Origin: Sipunculus nudus
Taxonomy: Eukaryota; Annelida; Sipuncula; Golfingiida; Sipunculidae
Assembly (NCBI GenBank): GCA_026874595.1
Contig: CM049313.1
Coordinates: 50,889,659 to 50,953,658, forward strand
Length of the DNA stretch: 64,000 nucleotides
Direction: 5' to 3'
The notes beneath the pieces were generated by a model. That model was given only the letters and a program-made list of their open reading frames with translations. It was not told where the DNA came from and searched no databases. Position 1 is the stretch's first letter. Each line of letters opens with the position of its first letter. Both the position numbers and the translations under genes were made by a program. Below are positions 49,914 through 62,151 of the stretch, in pieces.

Positions 49914-51704
49914 CCAGGCACTCAACAAGAAAAAAAGATTAAATGATGGTCCCATAATTGCATGTTGCACAAATTTATTTTAAGTGAAGTACTTTTGGCC
50001 ACTGCATGACTGAGACAAGAAGGAGCATGTTTACGCAAATATCACTTGATCAGCGGGAAGATTTATTTGGCTTGTCAGTTTTTTCTGAATGATGGTAAAT
50101 TCCAGATATTTTAATGTCCCATATCCCAATACATATGGATATTTAACATTGTAATCAAATAATTTATGGCAAGTGATTATCTTTATTAGCACTGCTTGGA
50201 ACTCACTTTCACAGATCAAAGGGCTGATCAGCCATGTACACCCTTGAGATCGGATACCTGAACCCCACCTGACATTTGTTGAAGGAGTTGAGCTCATAAA
50301 ACTCTTACACTTGTACCTGGCTCAGAAAGGGGCTTGTTGAGGATAATTTGCTGTATTCAAAAACAATTAAGAGTAGAGCATCTAAATATTGCTTGTAGAT
50401 CTAAGTGCCTGCAGTTGCTTGAGCTGCCAAACTTGGCTGTGATACACGCAGATCTCCCCACTTCATTTCAGTGACCGGTTGTTTTTAAATGACATTTTAT
50501 AATTTTCAAGGACTTTTATGTTCATTAAAGATATCCAAGGAGTTTTCTAAGAGTCTTCAAAAACTTTTCAAGGACAGAACCAAAATCAAGGATATTCCCA
50601 GGCCATTGTGAACCCTGTATTCCTCATAAGTTATTACAGCAACACCACAAAGTAGCCTAGTGACCTCTGACCTTATAAAATATGTGTGGATTTTGCCCAT
50701 AATAAAACTCAGCCGAGATAATCTATTAGTAAGTAGTTATGGTGAGTTTGTGAAAATCAATCAATGCCCTGGTAAGTTATCGCAGCAACACTATAAGTTA
50801 ACAGACGGCAGGATTGTGGGTATATCCCATAATATGTCCCTTCATAGAAGGGGTAATATAAAAAAATATTTTATGAGCAGGCAAATAGTTTCTTTACCAG
50901 CTGAGACACAATACATGTATCTGGAATTTAGACAGCATGCTTAGAAAATAAAAAAATGTGCTTCAATTCTTGAAATGGTGTATATGTTGAACACTAAATT
51001 CAGTCTATAACAGACTCTATATTCCACAAATTTAAGGATTAGTTAGGGAATTTGTGGCACAGCACAGATTAGCAACATTACCAAAGACCTGGTCTTCATT
51101 TGCAAACAAAAATTGATCCACAAAAAATAGGAGCAGTTTATCTGTAGAACAATTTTTTGTATGGTCCTAGGGTGTGTATGTTTGTGTGAGGAATTTTCTT
51201 GCATAAGCAAGATATTGGGCTGTGCCAGCCATCAGTAATGGGTAGGTTTTAAAACAAAAAAGGGAAGTTCATCAGTTCAACTGGGAGAGTGTTCACTGGT
51301 GTTCATGCATATCTCTGTCTCAGGTACTAGAGACAAGTTATCTTTGGTGACAAGGATAGATAGGTTGCCCAGCTTCCATCTCATAGTGCACTGCCTCAGA
51401 ATCACACAGCCTTCGCCCTTAAAGACACACCAAAAACTGTATTACAATTGCTCTTTTATCAAATATTTCATAAATCAACTATTAGGGGGTTCATGGGAAC
51501 CTAGTCCTCCATGCTAATTTTGTTTATTGCTTCTCTGGCAAAATGCCTTCAAATGGATTTAACTTGTGTTGTTAATATGCACCATTTTTTTAATTATGAA
51601 ACTTTTATATTTCCCTAGATTTAAGTAAACAAGATTCACATATTTCTCAACCATGTTTCATTATGTAATATTGTCCTTATAAACACATCCATTTGGGGGG
51701 GGGG
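49914..51704. other. Sequence without recognised gene
   Basis: No exon of AMACR, no RNA gene and no repeat end found. The phrase AAGTTAT.GCAGCAACAC occurs at 50630 and 50776 as a weak direct repeat. A G-run at 51694-51703 precedes a SINE. Confidence 0.5.
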
Positions 51705-51712
51705 GAGGGGGA

Positions 51713-51860
51713 GTGCCTGGCGAGTCTGGTAGTAACAAGCTCAGGCCTCTCCGCTAGCAATCAAGGTTTGATCCCTGGCATGAGGGTTTAGGGGCCCATC
51801 CAAGGCCAGTGGTTTTCCCATGGTCCTCTGGTTTCCTCTTCCTCTAGAAACTACTTAATG
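51713..51860 (+). mobile_element. tRNA-derived SINE-like sequence
   Basis: A-box like TGGCGAGTCTGGTAGTA (51718) and B-box like GGTTTGATCCC (51765). The body AGTGGTTTTCCCATGGTCCT then CTGGTTTCC resembles the conserved central domain of mollusc SINEs by memory. Best-preserved of the three SINE-like copies in the window. Confidence 0.6.
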
Positions 51861-52167
51861 TCTAATCTGAGACATGTAGAATGCCTAGAATTAGTTATTA
51901 ATATATAACTACAGTCCAACCTCAAGCAACCTGTCTGAATGACCATCTGTTCAATGTATATAAATGGCTATTAAGACCACTGGGAAATTTCTGGTATATT
52001 ATCTATAGACAGACCCTGTGAAATACAACCGTCTGGCTATTATGGATGAATGGCAGTTTCTCTTACCAAGGTGATATTTTACTAATAAAATGACCGGCCT
52101 AATGTGGGGACTCTTTGTGCTACTTTTTGACCAGCCCTGACTGGTCAGTTGACTGCCAATCCCTGAA
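51861..52167. other. Possible old DNA-transposon remnant
   Basis: ACAGTCCAACCTCAAGCAAC and AAGACCACTGGGA phrases resemble 13310-13490 and 7150-7320. Ends cannot be defined. Confidence 0.25.
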
Positions 52168-54943
52168 ACATGGGACCCATGGGTCACGGCGCTCAGCTGA
52201 TCGTGATTGGACTATAAATGTTTCTCCACTGTGATACTATATCGAGTCGATAAAGCTTATGAATATCATGTACATGTTGGGCTATTATAAAGGAATGTAA
52301 TGTAATATGTGAGTAAATGATAAATGAAATTACCTAACTGATGGATTAATAGAGTCAAATAAAGTGGTTTATTTTTTATTTATTTAGGAGGGGTTGAAAA
52401 TTGTGATATATTTGAGCAAATATGAATGCAATGACAGCAGTAATAAGCAGTAGTAGAACGATGATAAGGCTATTTGTTGAAGGATCTAAAGTGTATGGTA
52501 GTCTGCAAGTGTTCAATGTGACAGATATGATGTTATGATTAACTATGCTGATGAAGTGATTTATGAATATGTGACTATATGACACAATATCTCTTTAGTC
52601 TTGACAAGGTACATTATTGTGATGCCCACTATGTCTACATATTACACAATATTGACATAATTTCTGGCATGTACATAGGTACCTATGGACGAATAGTTAT
52701 ACAAAATATTAAAGTATGAATATATCTGATTCATCTTGTTCTTGCTTACTGAGGCTGACTTTGGGATGGGGTTCGGAGAAGGGAAAAGTGAGGGCAGCAC
52801 GAAGGTGGATGTAGAAATATTCTATTGTAATGTTTTTCATTTATATAAGAATATGAAAAGCTAAGAGGAAAGGGGCCCTCCTACTTGGTTATAGTAAAGT
52901 TCTAAATATATGATTGCAAACTAATACTCTGACAAGACCGTCATGAAGAAAAACAGTAAAAGTTTTGAGATACTGTGTTGCATACGAAAATTTACAGATG
53001 GACAGGCAAGTGGACAGAATGGACTGATACCTTTATTTCACTTTCAAGAGAATAATGCATTTAAGTTTATATATAATCCTATTTTTTTAAGCAGATCCAC
53101 TTTTTCCATTAAGAAGTTTTTATCTGAATCATTTTTTTATTTACAGGTTTATAAATTTTTAATTAATAAACCTGAAAATATAAGTTAAAAAATTAGAATT
53201 GTTGCAAAAGTTGCAATCATTATATATACAGAGTAAAAAACATTGGGTCATATTATGCATACACATATATTTTATTATTTTTAAATCATAAATGTTTAAA
53301 CTGATTTTAAAAGAAAATAATGCCACAACATGGCATCTACATGAATATTCCTTGAATCACTATTAAAAAGTTTTGCACATTGGAGTTTTCAGGACATGCT
53401 TAATTTTATTCACCAAAATAAAATAAAAGTAAATTTGATAAAATAAAACATCTTTTCAAATAAAGTATACACACTGTTGGTTGAATGAGGGACAAACAAT
53501 ATCATTGTGCTAATTACTATCCCAGTTTTAATTAATTACTGGAATTAATAGTCAATTTCACACCTGGTGAAGTTTTTACTCTTCTGAAGTAAGGAATTAC
53601 TTATCTCATGAACATCCACACTTTCACAGCAATACACCACTTTGTGGACACAATTAAATGTACACTTTAATCATTGTAACCCTTGTGGTTCATTCATCTA
53701 GTTTATGCACCAGCTGGGGGGGATGAGTGCAGGGCAGAGGGGAAGCCTGCTAGTAGTGGCCAAGCTGGGCCAAGGTAAGCTGCCTGGGGTGGGTTACATA
53801 ATGCAAGTGAAGGCTGTACTACTAGGTGGGCTAGATGTAAACAACACTTGACATGGTGTATGAAAACATGAATAAAAGCTATTCATTCCAATCAATTTCA
53901 TTTGAAAGTTCAGATTTTAAAAGATTAAATCCTTATGCATATATGCTGGGAAAATTAAATCAATAGTGCCAAAGTTGGACAAAATTTAAGGTATTGATTT
54001 TTTATTTATGCTAATAACTTGAAAAATTTGCAAAATTCAGATCTAATTTTGGGTAAACAATTGAATCTTGATTAAATAAAGTTATATTCCTGAAAAAAAG
54101 TCTCTCGGTTCAGCAATTCTCATGTTAGGTGAGTAAATATATTTCCTGATTTTTTAAAAAATTGCATTGTTTTGGCCCATAATTTCAAAATAATACCCAT
54201 TACTGACCTAATTTTTGGTATGTTCATAGAAAATGTATAAAAGAATGTGAATACTAAATACGATCAAAAACAGATCAGTGGTTTTGATATTAGGCAGCCT
54301 TGAAGTGTAAGTCTAACAATGGCTTTTTTAATGGAAAACAGAGTTTTTTTCCTTAATATCTCGAAGAAACAAAGTCCTAATGACCCAATTTTCGGTATGG
54401 TAGGAGATTTTGGGGACATCTAAAATTATGTCAACAGCCTGAGGAGCATAGAGATGTGCACTGAATGACCTACAGTCATCAAAGTGGACTGCTTGACAAT
54501 GTAAGGGAATACAACAAGAGCCTCCAAAAAAATTCAATAACTAGCCTAATTTTGCAGCTTTTATTTTCAAATTTCAGATTTTAACAGATTAAATCCTTAT
54601 GTATATATGGTGTGAAAATTAAATCCACAGTACTTACAGGAAAAAAACGTGCCATGGCCAAAGTTGGGCAAAATTTAAGGTACCAATTTTATATTTTTGC
54701 CAATATTTAAAAAAATTTAACAAATTTTGATTTAATTTTTTGTATACAATTAAATTTTGATTAATTAAAGTTGTATTACTGGAAAAAAGTCCCTACCTTT
54801 AACACTTTTGGTCTTAAGTGACCAAATATCTTCCTGATTTTTTTACAAAGTCCATTATGTTTGGGCCCATAACTTTTTTTAAATTATATAATACTGACTT
54901 AATATCTGGCATGTACATAGGAACTATATAGAGGAATATTTAT
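52168..54943 (+). mobile_element. Family B element B4, 5' portion, interrupted by a LINE
   Basis: 5' TGGGACCCATGGGTCACGGC then GCTCAGCTGA. The core modules at about 53945 and 54648 stop within the phrase AGGAATATTTAT at 54943, where the LINE begins. The expected next phrase (GGTAAATATGA) appears after the LINE tail at 62139, so B4 continues there briefly before B7. Confidence 0.65.
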
Positions 54944-55089
54944 TTTAAAATCCAAAAATCAGGGTATCAGATGACACAACCCTGCACACTATCAAACTGT
55001 AACTCTGTGCAGATCATTGATGACCATACGCACACTAATAGAGCTAACCCTGAGACTGGTAAGTTGCACACTAACAATTTAGGTAAGGA

Positions 55090-55154
55090 TGAATATAAAA
55101 TGAAGAAAAATGTGGAAATGCTTAAATTAGCATCTTGGAATGCAAATGGTTTAA
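55090..55154 (+). pseudogene. LINE endonuclease, N-terminal fragment
   Basis: Open frame with MLKLASWNANGLN, the usual first strand of APE-type LINE endonucleases (the Asn is catalytic in the family). It is cut off by the B3 insertion; translation past 55158 reads B3 sequence. Confidence 0.8.
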
Positions 55155-57780
55155 ACAAGGGACCTATGGGTCACGGCGCTCAGCTGTTATATATGATAAA
55201 AAAATATGATTTAGAAATGAGGCACATGCTGGTTTTGTGTGGTTATAAGTATAAGCTGTATTATGAGTTGTTGTTGTTTAACTTATGTATGATTTTGATA
55301 GTACTTTTGGAGACAGGGAAGAGGATTGATTTCATTTATTTTATTAACAAACGGAGTACTATTGTCGCACAGATTTTGACTTGGCCATATAACTTATAAG
55401 CAGAACATATAATATAAGAGTTTAACTATTTATTAAAAAAAATTACAAATATTGTCCCAGATATAATTTTTATTAAAAATAATAAGAGAATCGTATGATT
55501 TTTAAAATGAAATATAACTGAAATGATTATTAAAATAATATTAAAGAATATATTCATGAATGCATTCATGAATACATTTGGAAAGTATTTGCTCTGGTAT
55601 TCATATACTTTCATTTTTACCTGAATTCCCATTCTATATGCAAGAAATTTTATAATGGAGTACATATTCATATTCGTATTTAAATACAATTGCAAAGTAT
55701 TCCCACCATGTCTGGTATTTAATCAGTTTTCACCAAACAATGGTGTTGAGAATCCAGAATGTACAAAATTCACACATTTAAATAATGATCATAAGTACCT
55801 GGTTTTATGGCTTTTATTTATATTAAAAAATAACTGTAATAAATTCATTTTGGACTAATTTCACATCAATGTACACACTAGACACAGTAGGAATCTAGAT
55901 TAATATTATCAACTGCATCTTTGTCTATCATTAATTTCCATCATATGATCCCTAATGATTAGTAATGAATGATATGATTTACTTCTTTATCATTAAAATT
56001 GAACTGAAAAATACCACAGGTGACTGCATGGTGTTATTTGGAATATGTGACATTCTATCCATCGATACAAGATTCTTATATCATCAGTAACTGCAAGTTA
56101 ATTTCCTGTTATTATAAACTAACAAATTCCTTTTCTATTTTTCTTTAATTTTTTATTAAAAACCAATAAAAATTTATTAATTTATTGTTTATTGTTATGT
56201 AGTTGGTTAAAACTACTAGATGAGTTGGATCACCTGGATCAACTGTGGCTGGCCATAAGCTGCCTAGATTCCCCTGTATGCCTCGCCTCAAGCATGCATA
56301 ATTTGCTGAAAGTTCAACAGGGTCAACATACAGGTGACTCAAGAGGGGCTGGAGAGAGCCAAAGTCTGACAGGGTCTCATAAAAACATTTATAAAAGCTA
56401 CAATTTTTGGCCAATTTCTTTCAGCTTTCTAAACTTAAAAGCTGAAATCCTTATGTGTGCATGATATGAAAATTATATCAACAGTGCTCACAGGAAACAA
56501 ACGTGCCATGGTCAGTTGGGCAAAATTTAAGTTATTAATTTTACATTTATACTAATAACTTATAAAATTTGAAAAATTCATAACTAATTTTGGGTATTCA
56601 ATTGAATCTTGATTAAATAATGTTACATCCCTGACAAAAAATCTCTAGCTTCAGCAATCCCCTTGTTAAGGGAGTAAATATATTTCTTGATTTTTTACAA
56701 AGTGCATTATGTTTGGGCCCATAACTTAAAACAATTACGCAATACTAACATCATTCTGACATGTGCATAGAGAATGAAAAATATGTATATTATTTATGAT
56801 TAAAGTCAGATCAGTGGTTTTGATATTAGGCAGTCTTGAAGTGTAACAATGGGTTTTTAATGGAAAAATGAAGTTTTTCATTAATATCTCAAAGGTATTA
56901 AGTCCTAGTGACCAAATTCTTGGCATGGTAGGGGATTTTGGAGACATCTAGCTGTATGCCGAATTTAAGGAACTAAGAGCTGAAGCTGGGGAGCTGAGCT
57001 CTTGCAAACTGCATAACACTAGCTTGATGTAAACAATATGTTACATGGTGCTTGAAAACTTGAATAAAATCTACAGTTTTTCATCAACTGGTTTCAAATT
57101 TTTGGTTTTAACAGTTGAAAAGGTAACAAAAACATGCTGTGAAAATTAAATCGACAGTACTCACAGGAAAAAAACGTGCCATGGTCAAAGTTGGGCAAAA
57201 TTTAAGGTACCAATTTTTTATTTTTATTAATATTTTAAAAAAATTTAAAAGATTTTCATCTAATTTTGGGTATACAATTTAATTTTGATTAATTAAAGTT
57301 ATATTACTGGAAAAAAGGTCCATAGCTTTAACATGTTTTGTGTTAAGTGATCAAATATCTTTCCTGATTTTTTACAAAATGCATTATGTTTGGGTCCATA
57401 ACCTATTAAAATTATATAATACAGACATAATTTCTTGAATGTACATAGGAACTATATAGAGGAATATATATGGTAAATATGAGGAAAAAGAGATGAGTGG
57501 TTTTGATATTAGGCAGTCCTGAAGTGTGAAAATAGGTTTTTAATAAAAAATTGAGGTTTTTCCTTAATTTCTCAAAGGAACGAAGTCGAAAAGACCTAGT
57601 TTTCGGCTTGGTAGGAGATCTTGGGGACATCTAACATTATGCCGAATTTTGGATTCCTAGGTCTTACGGTTTCAAAACATGCCACATCTACGGACGGACG
57701 GACGGACGGACAGACGGACGGACGACGGACAATGGACCACGACTATAGCTCAGATGACTTATAGTCAGCTGAGCTAAAAA
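55155..57780 (+). mobile_element. Family B element B3, 2.6 kb, inserted in LINE endonuclease
   Basis: 5' ACAAGGGACCTATGGGTC then CGGCGCTCAGCTG; 3' ACTTATAGTCAGCTGAGC then TAAAAA, preceded by an (ACGG)n tract (57691-57727). Two core modules begin near 56502 and 57175. It matches B1 in order and length (2.59 versus 2.63 kb). Host frame is GLN before and HIGHCEFIELIESHD after, so the pre-insertion site is inferable; the target duplication is at most an A or two. Confidence 0.85.
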
Positions 57781-58776
57781 ACATATTGGGCACTGTGAAT
57801 TTATTGAACTGATTGAAAGTCATGATATTGTCAATATTGTTGAAACATGGGCTGAGAATGATTGTGAATTTAAAAATGCCTTTCCTGGATATACAGCTTA
57901 CACATCAGTTAGAAAAACAAATACTAATGTTATGAGAGGCGGCATAATAGTTTATATAAGAAATCATTACAAAAACTTGATAAAAAGGTGATACAAAAAT
58001 ACACTGACATGTTGCTATTTATCCTGGATGGAGGTAAAATGGGATTTTGTTTAGACATTCTTTTGGTTTCTGTGTATGTTGCACCTGAATATTCAGTAAT
58101 ATATTCATGCTTTGACGAAGACGATGGTATATGCAGACTGGAAAATATTATTTGTGAAGTGATCGCTGTATATGGCGAGATGAAAATTATATTATTAGGT
58201 GACCTTAATGCAAGAATGGGATATCTACAGGATGTTCTGACTGGTGATAATGACTCTTTCCCATGGTTTGAATCTAATGATATTTCTTTAATAAGAGAAA
58301 GAAAAAGTAAAGACCAAATAGTTAATAAGTTTGGTAAATCCCTGCAAGAACTTTGTTTTGTTTTAAATATATGCATATTAAATGGTAGATTCGATTCTGA
58401 CCAGCAAGGGGAATATACATTCTGCTCTAGAATTGGAAAGAGCATCATTGACTACATTATTGTTAGTACTGATATGTTTACCTCTTTTACTAAGTTTGAG
58501 GTCTTAAATATGGATCTGTCTGATCATTTCCCTATATCATCTTATCTGTGTACTAGGAGGGAAAGGGGGCTGTCCACAGGGGATGAAGCCATTATAGAAA
58601 ACCCATGGATACAATACAGAGAACGGAAAACAAATCAGTTTGCATGGGAAGATGATGATAATGTGTCAAATTTTGTGGATCAATTTTATTTAAATGTTAA
58701 TCAAAACCCTACCATTGCAGCTGACAATTATGTTACTTTTGCAACATGTTGCAAAATGTACATACAAGAAAAAAAA
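57781..58776 (+). pseudogene. LINE endonuclease, main part
   Basis: Reads VETWAENDCEF, GDLNAR (58200) and SDHFPI (58521), motifs of APE-type endonucleases that nick target DNA. The frame breaks near 57982-57988 (one base short in an A-run) and again at the A-run 58769-58776, after which the reverse transcriptase is in another frame. Confidence 0.85.
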
Positions 58777-61165
58777 CAGTGGGGCAGTGAAATTAGGAAC
58801 ACAGCCAAAATGGTGGGATCATGAGTGCAAAATGTCCAAACATGAAAAGTACAAATCATTAAACAAATACAGACTTTCAAACAAACAAGCCGACTTAAAT
58901 GTATATAGAGAAAAGAAAAAGGTATTCAAAAATCTGTGTGCTAAAAAGAAAGAAATACACGAGAGGAAAATAAAAGAGAACTTGTTGAGATGTCAATCAA
59001 CTAAGGAAATGTGGCAAACAATGAAAAGCATCAGAGGGTACATTAATCACAGAAACAACATATCAAAACTGGAATGGTATCAGCATTTTAAACAGTTGTA
59101 TACTGATAAAAACTACTCAAATAATACTTCTGAACATGTCACAGAATTATTTATACCAAACATGGATGCACATGAAAGTTCTCAAGAATCAGAACTGAAT
59201 AAAAGAATAACCTCTTTTGAAATAACAAAGGTGATACGGGAAATGAAAAATAACAAAGCACCTGGACCAGATGGGCTGGTTGCAGAGTTGTACAAAGATA
59301 ATGTTGATAACCTTCAGGACATGTTGGTAGTATTATTTAATGAAATCCTTAGTTGTGGAATATATCCTAAAAACTGGGCACAGGCAATCATTATTCCTCT
59401 TTACAAAAATGGTGACAGGTGTGATATTAATAACTATAGAGGAATTTCATTATTAAACTGTTTAGGGAAAATTTTCTGTAAAATATTAAATAACAGGTTG
59501 GTAAAATGGGCTGAAAGTGAGAACATACTTGTGGAGGAACAAGCAGGATTCAGGCGGAACCATAGTACTACTGATAACATGTTTATTCTTATGACCACAA
59601 TACAAAAATACATTACAAAACCACGAGGCAGAGTTTATGCATTATTTGTTGATTTTTCCCGGGCTTTTGACAGCATTAGACATAATTTATTGATGTGTGT
59701 TATACAAAAAAGTGGTGTAACAGGAAACTTTCTGAAAATTATCAATTCAATGTATACTCAACTACAATCATGTGTTTTATCAGAAACAGGCCTGTCTGAT
59801 TACTTTCAATGTGAGATTGGGACCAGACAAGGGTGTATGATCAGTCCCACTCTCTTTATTATTTTTATGAATGAATTATACAATCTGATTCATGAATCTG
59901 GGCAGCAAGGTATATCTTTAACAGAAGATGCACCAAATCTCCATATGCTTATGTATGCGGATGATATTGTTTTGTTGGCAGACACAGTCGGGAATCTCCA
60001 AAAGCACATAAATACTTTAGAATGTTTCTGTCAAACATTTAACATGAACTTGAATCTAGGAAAAACAAAGGTGGTTGTATTTAGGAATGGTGGGAAGTTG
60101 AGAAAATGTGAGAAATGGAAATTTATGAATTGTAATATCGAAACTATTAGTTCTTATAAATATCTTGGTACAATTTTCTCTAGTTTTGCTAAATGGTCTA
60201 AATGTCACAAATACCAGGCAAATCAAGCACAGAAAGCAATAGGTTTAATAAAGAAATATTCTAATAATTATAAATCTACATCAATCTCTCAACTATTTCA
60301 TATCTTTGATACAATGGTAATGCCTGTACTGACATATGGAAGTGAAATATGGGGAGGAGGTAAATGTAATGATATAGAAAGAGTACAAACTAAATTTTGC
60401 AAGTTTCTGCTTAAGCTGAATTCATCAGCACCAAACGCTGCTGTCTTGGGTGAATGTGGAAGACTTCCAGTTAAATTATATTGTATTATAAAATTGATAA
60501 AATATTGGATAAAAATATTACACATGCCAGACAGTAGGCTTGTGAAGCAAGCTTACTACTGTTTATATCAGTTGGATGCAGTTGGCCGAAGAAATTGGGC
60601 AACACAGGTGGAAAATTTAATTTATTCCTATGGATTTGGTTATATTTGGATTGTCCAAGATGTTGGTGATGTTGATGTATTCCTCAAAGTATTTGAACAG
60701 CGAGCTCATGATATTTGTTTACAAGAATGGCAGCAACAAATGACAAAAAATAAAAGGTTACAAACTTATATACAATATAAATCCTTACTAGAAACTGAAA
60801 AATATCTGTCTTGTGTGCCAAATGTGAAACACAGGCAGAGTTTAACTAGATTAAGATGCTCACTCCATGATCTTGAAATAGAGACTGGTAGAAGGCATAA
60901 AATCTCTGAATCAGAACGTATATGTATCTTTTGTTTTAACCAAGGAATAAGTGTTATTGAAGATGAATTTCATTTTATAATGGAATGTAATTTATATGCA
61001 TGTTTAAGGAGAAAGTTTTTAAGTGAATATATTGTTGGAAGAAACAAAGAAAATTTTATTCATCTTATGTCATGCAAAAATGTCTATGCTTTGAATAACT
61101 TGGCAATGTATATACACTACTCTTTCAGAAAAAGATACCTGTATATTAACCAAGGATTAGGGTAA
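58777..61165 (+). pseudogene. LINE reverse transcriptase and C-terminal domain
   Basis: A long uninterrupted frame to the TAA at 61163. RT motifs in order: NNKAPGPDGL (59253), IIPLYKNGD, YRGISLLNCLGK, EEQAGFRRNHST, FVDFSRAFDSI (59645; catalytic Asp), GTRQGCMISPTLF (59820), MYADDIVLLA (59951; catalytic Asp pair), LNLGKTKVVVF. The C-terminus has a CIFC..H..C cysteine/histidine cluster near 60927-60988. The domain is intact, but it is not joined in frame to the endonuclease and so is a pseudogene as a unit. Confidence 0.92.
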
Positions 61166-62143
61166 CACTGTGCTGATATATGAAAAACACTTGCTCAAAT
61201 TTTAAAACTGAAATAATCTAGCCATGAATGGTTACATGCACAAATCACTATCCAATAATAAGAGCTCAAACTGAAAAAATTATTATTTAAAAACATACTT
61301 TTGGTGATATATATTCACATCTATTTATTGTATGTTTCCTACATTTATAATGTAGTAGGTTTGCTTTACAAATCTGCTACCTATTTGGGCTGTTATATAA
61401 TAATTCTTGAGTCTCATGTTTCTTATTTACTTCATAAGTGGTTAGAGATAAATGGAGTTGATACACTTATCTCATTATAGATGGCAGCACTTACATTACC
61501 AAGCAGTTTCAGCATGTGTTGATAAAATGTCATATGTCATTGTAAAGAGTTCATAAATTGTTTTCAGTACGCGTAACAATGTTATTTCCATTTACTGGTG
61601 TATTGTAAGTCTTACACACGGATATACGAACTGTTGGAATTTCTTCTTATTATTATTTTTTTTGTTTTATTCGTTTTGTGACAAGCTGTTATATAAAATT
61701 GTAATATTAGTTGATTTATAATGCATGTGTATTTCCAAAATTAAAATAAAGTCTAGTTGATACACTTATCTGATGGTAGATGGCAGCACTTACACTGCCT
61801 TGCGATTTCAGCGTCTTTGTTTGTATTCCGCCCTGTACATGTGTGTTAGCTAAGAGTTCATTGTTATCCAGGACACGTTATAATGTTTTTCATTTATTCA
61901 TATATGTAAGCCTTACACACACATTTGCAAACTGTTGGAATATTTTTAAAACTATTTTTATTTATTACCTTCTTGTACCAATTTATTTCAGTTGACTTTT
62001 AACGCATGTGCATCGCCAAGGTTAAGCACCACAAATTATCATGTTAAGTGATGTTATGTTGATTTTATGGTTCTATGGGCCGGAGGCCTTTATACTTGAA
62101 TAAACTATTTATTAATATTATTATTATTATTATTATTATGGTA
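61166..62143 (+). other. LINE 3' UTR and tail
   Basis: AT-rich, with an internal near-duplicate: TTGATACACTTATCT..TATAGATGGCAGCACTTACA occurs at about 61458 and 61757, about 300 bp apart. Ends in an (ATT)n tail. Confidence 0.7.
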
Positions 62144-62151
62144 AATATGAA

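Larger units (their letters stand above)
54944..62143 (+). mobile_element. Non-LTR retrotransposon (LINE), APE endonuclease type, inactive
   Basis: Endonuclease plus reverse transcriptase, split by B3 (55155-57780). 5' part 54944-55154 holds the start of the endonuclease (LKLASWNANGLN). 3' part runs to a tail of ATT units after AATAAAC (62100-62138), with the stem GGCCGGAGGCC at 62079. Net length about 4.57 kb, probably 5' truncated because no ORF1 is seen. Clade not assigned. Confidence 0.9.
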
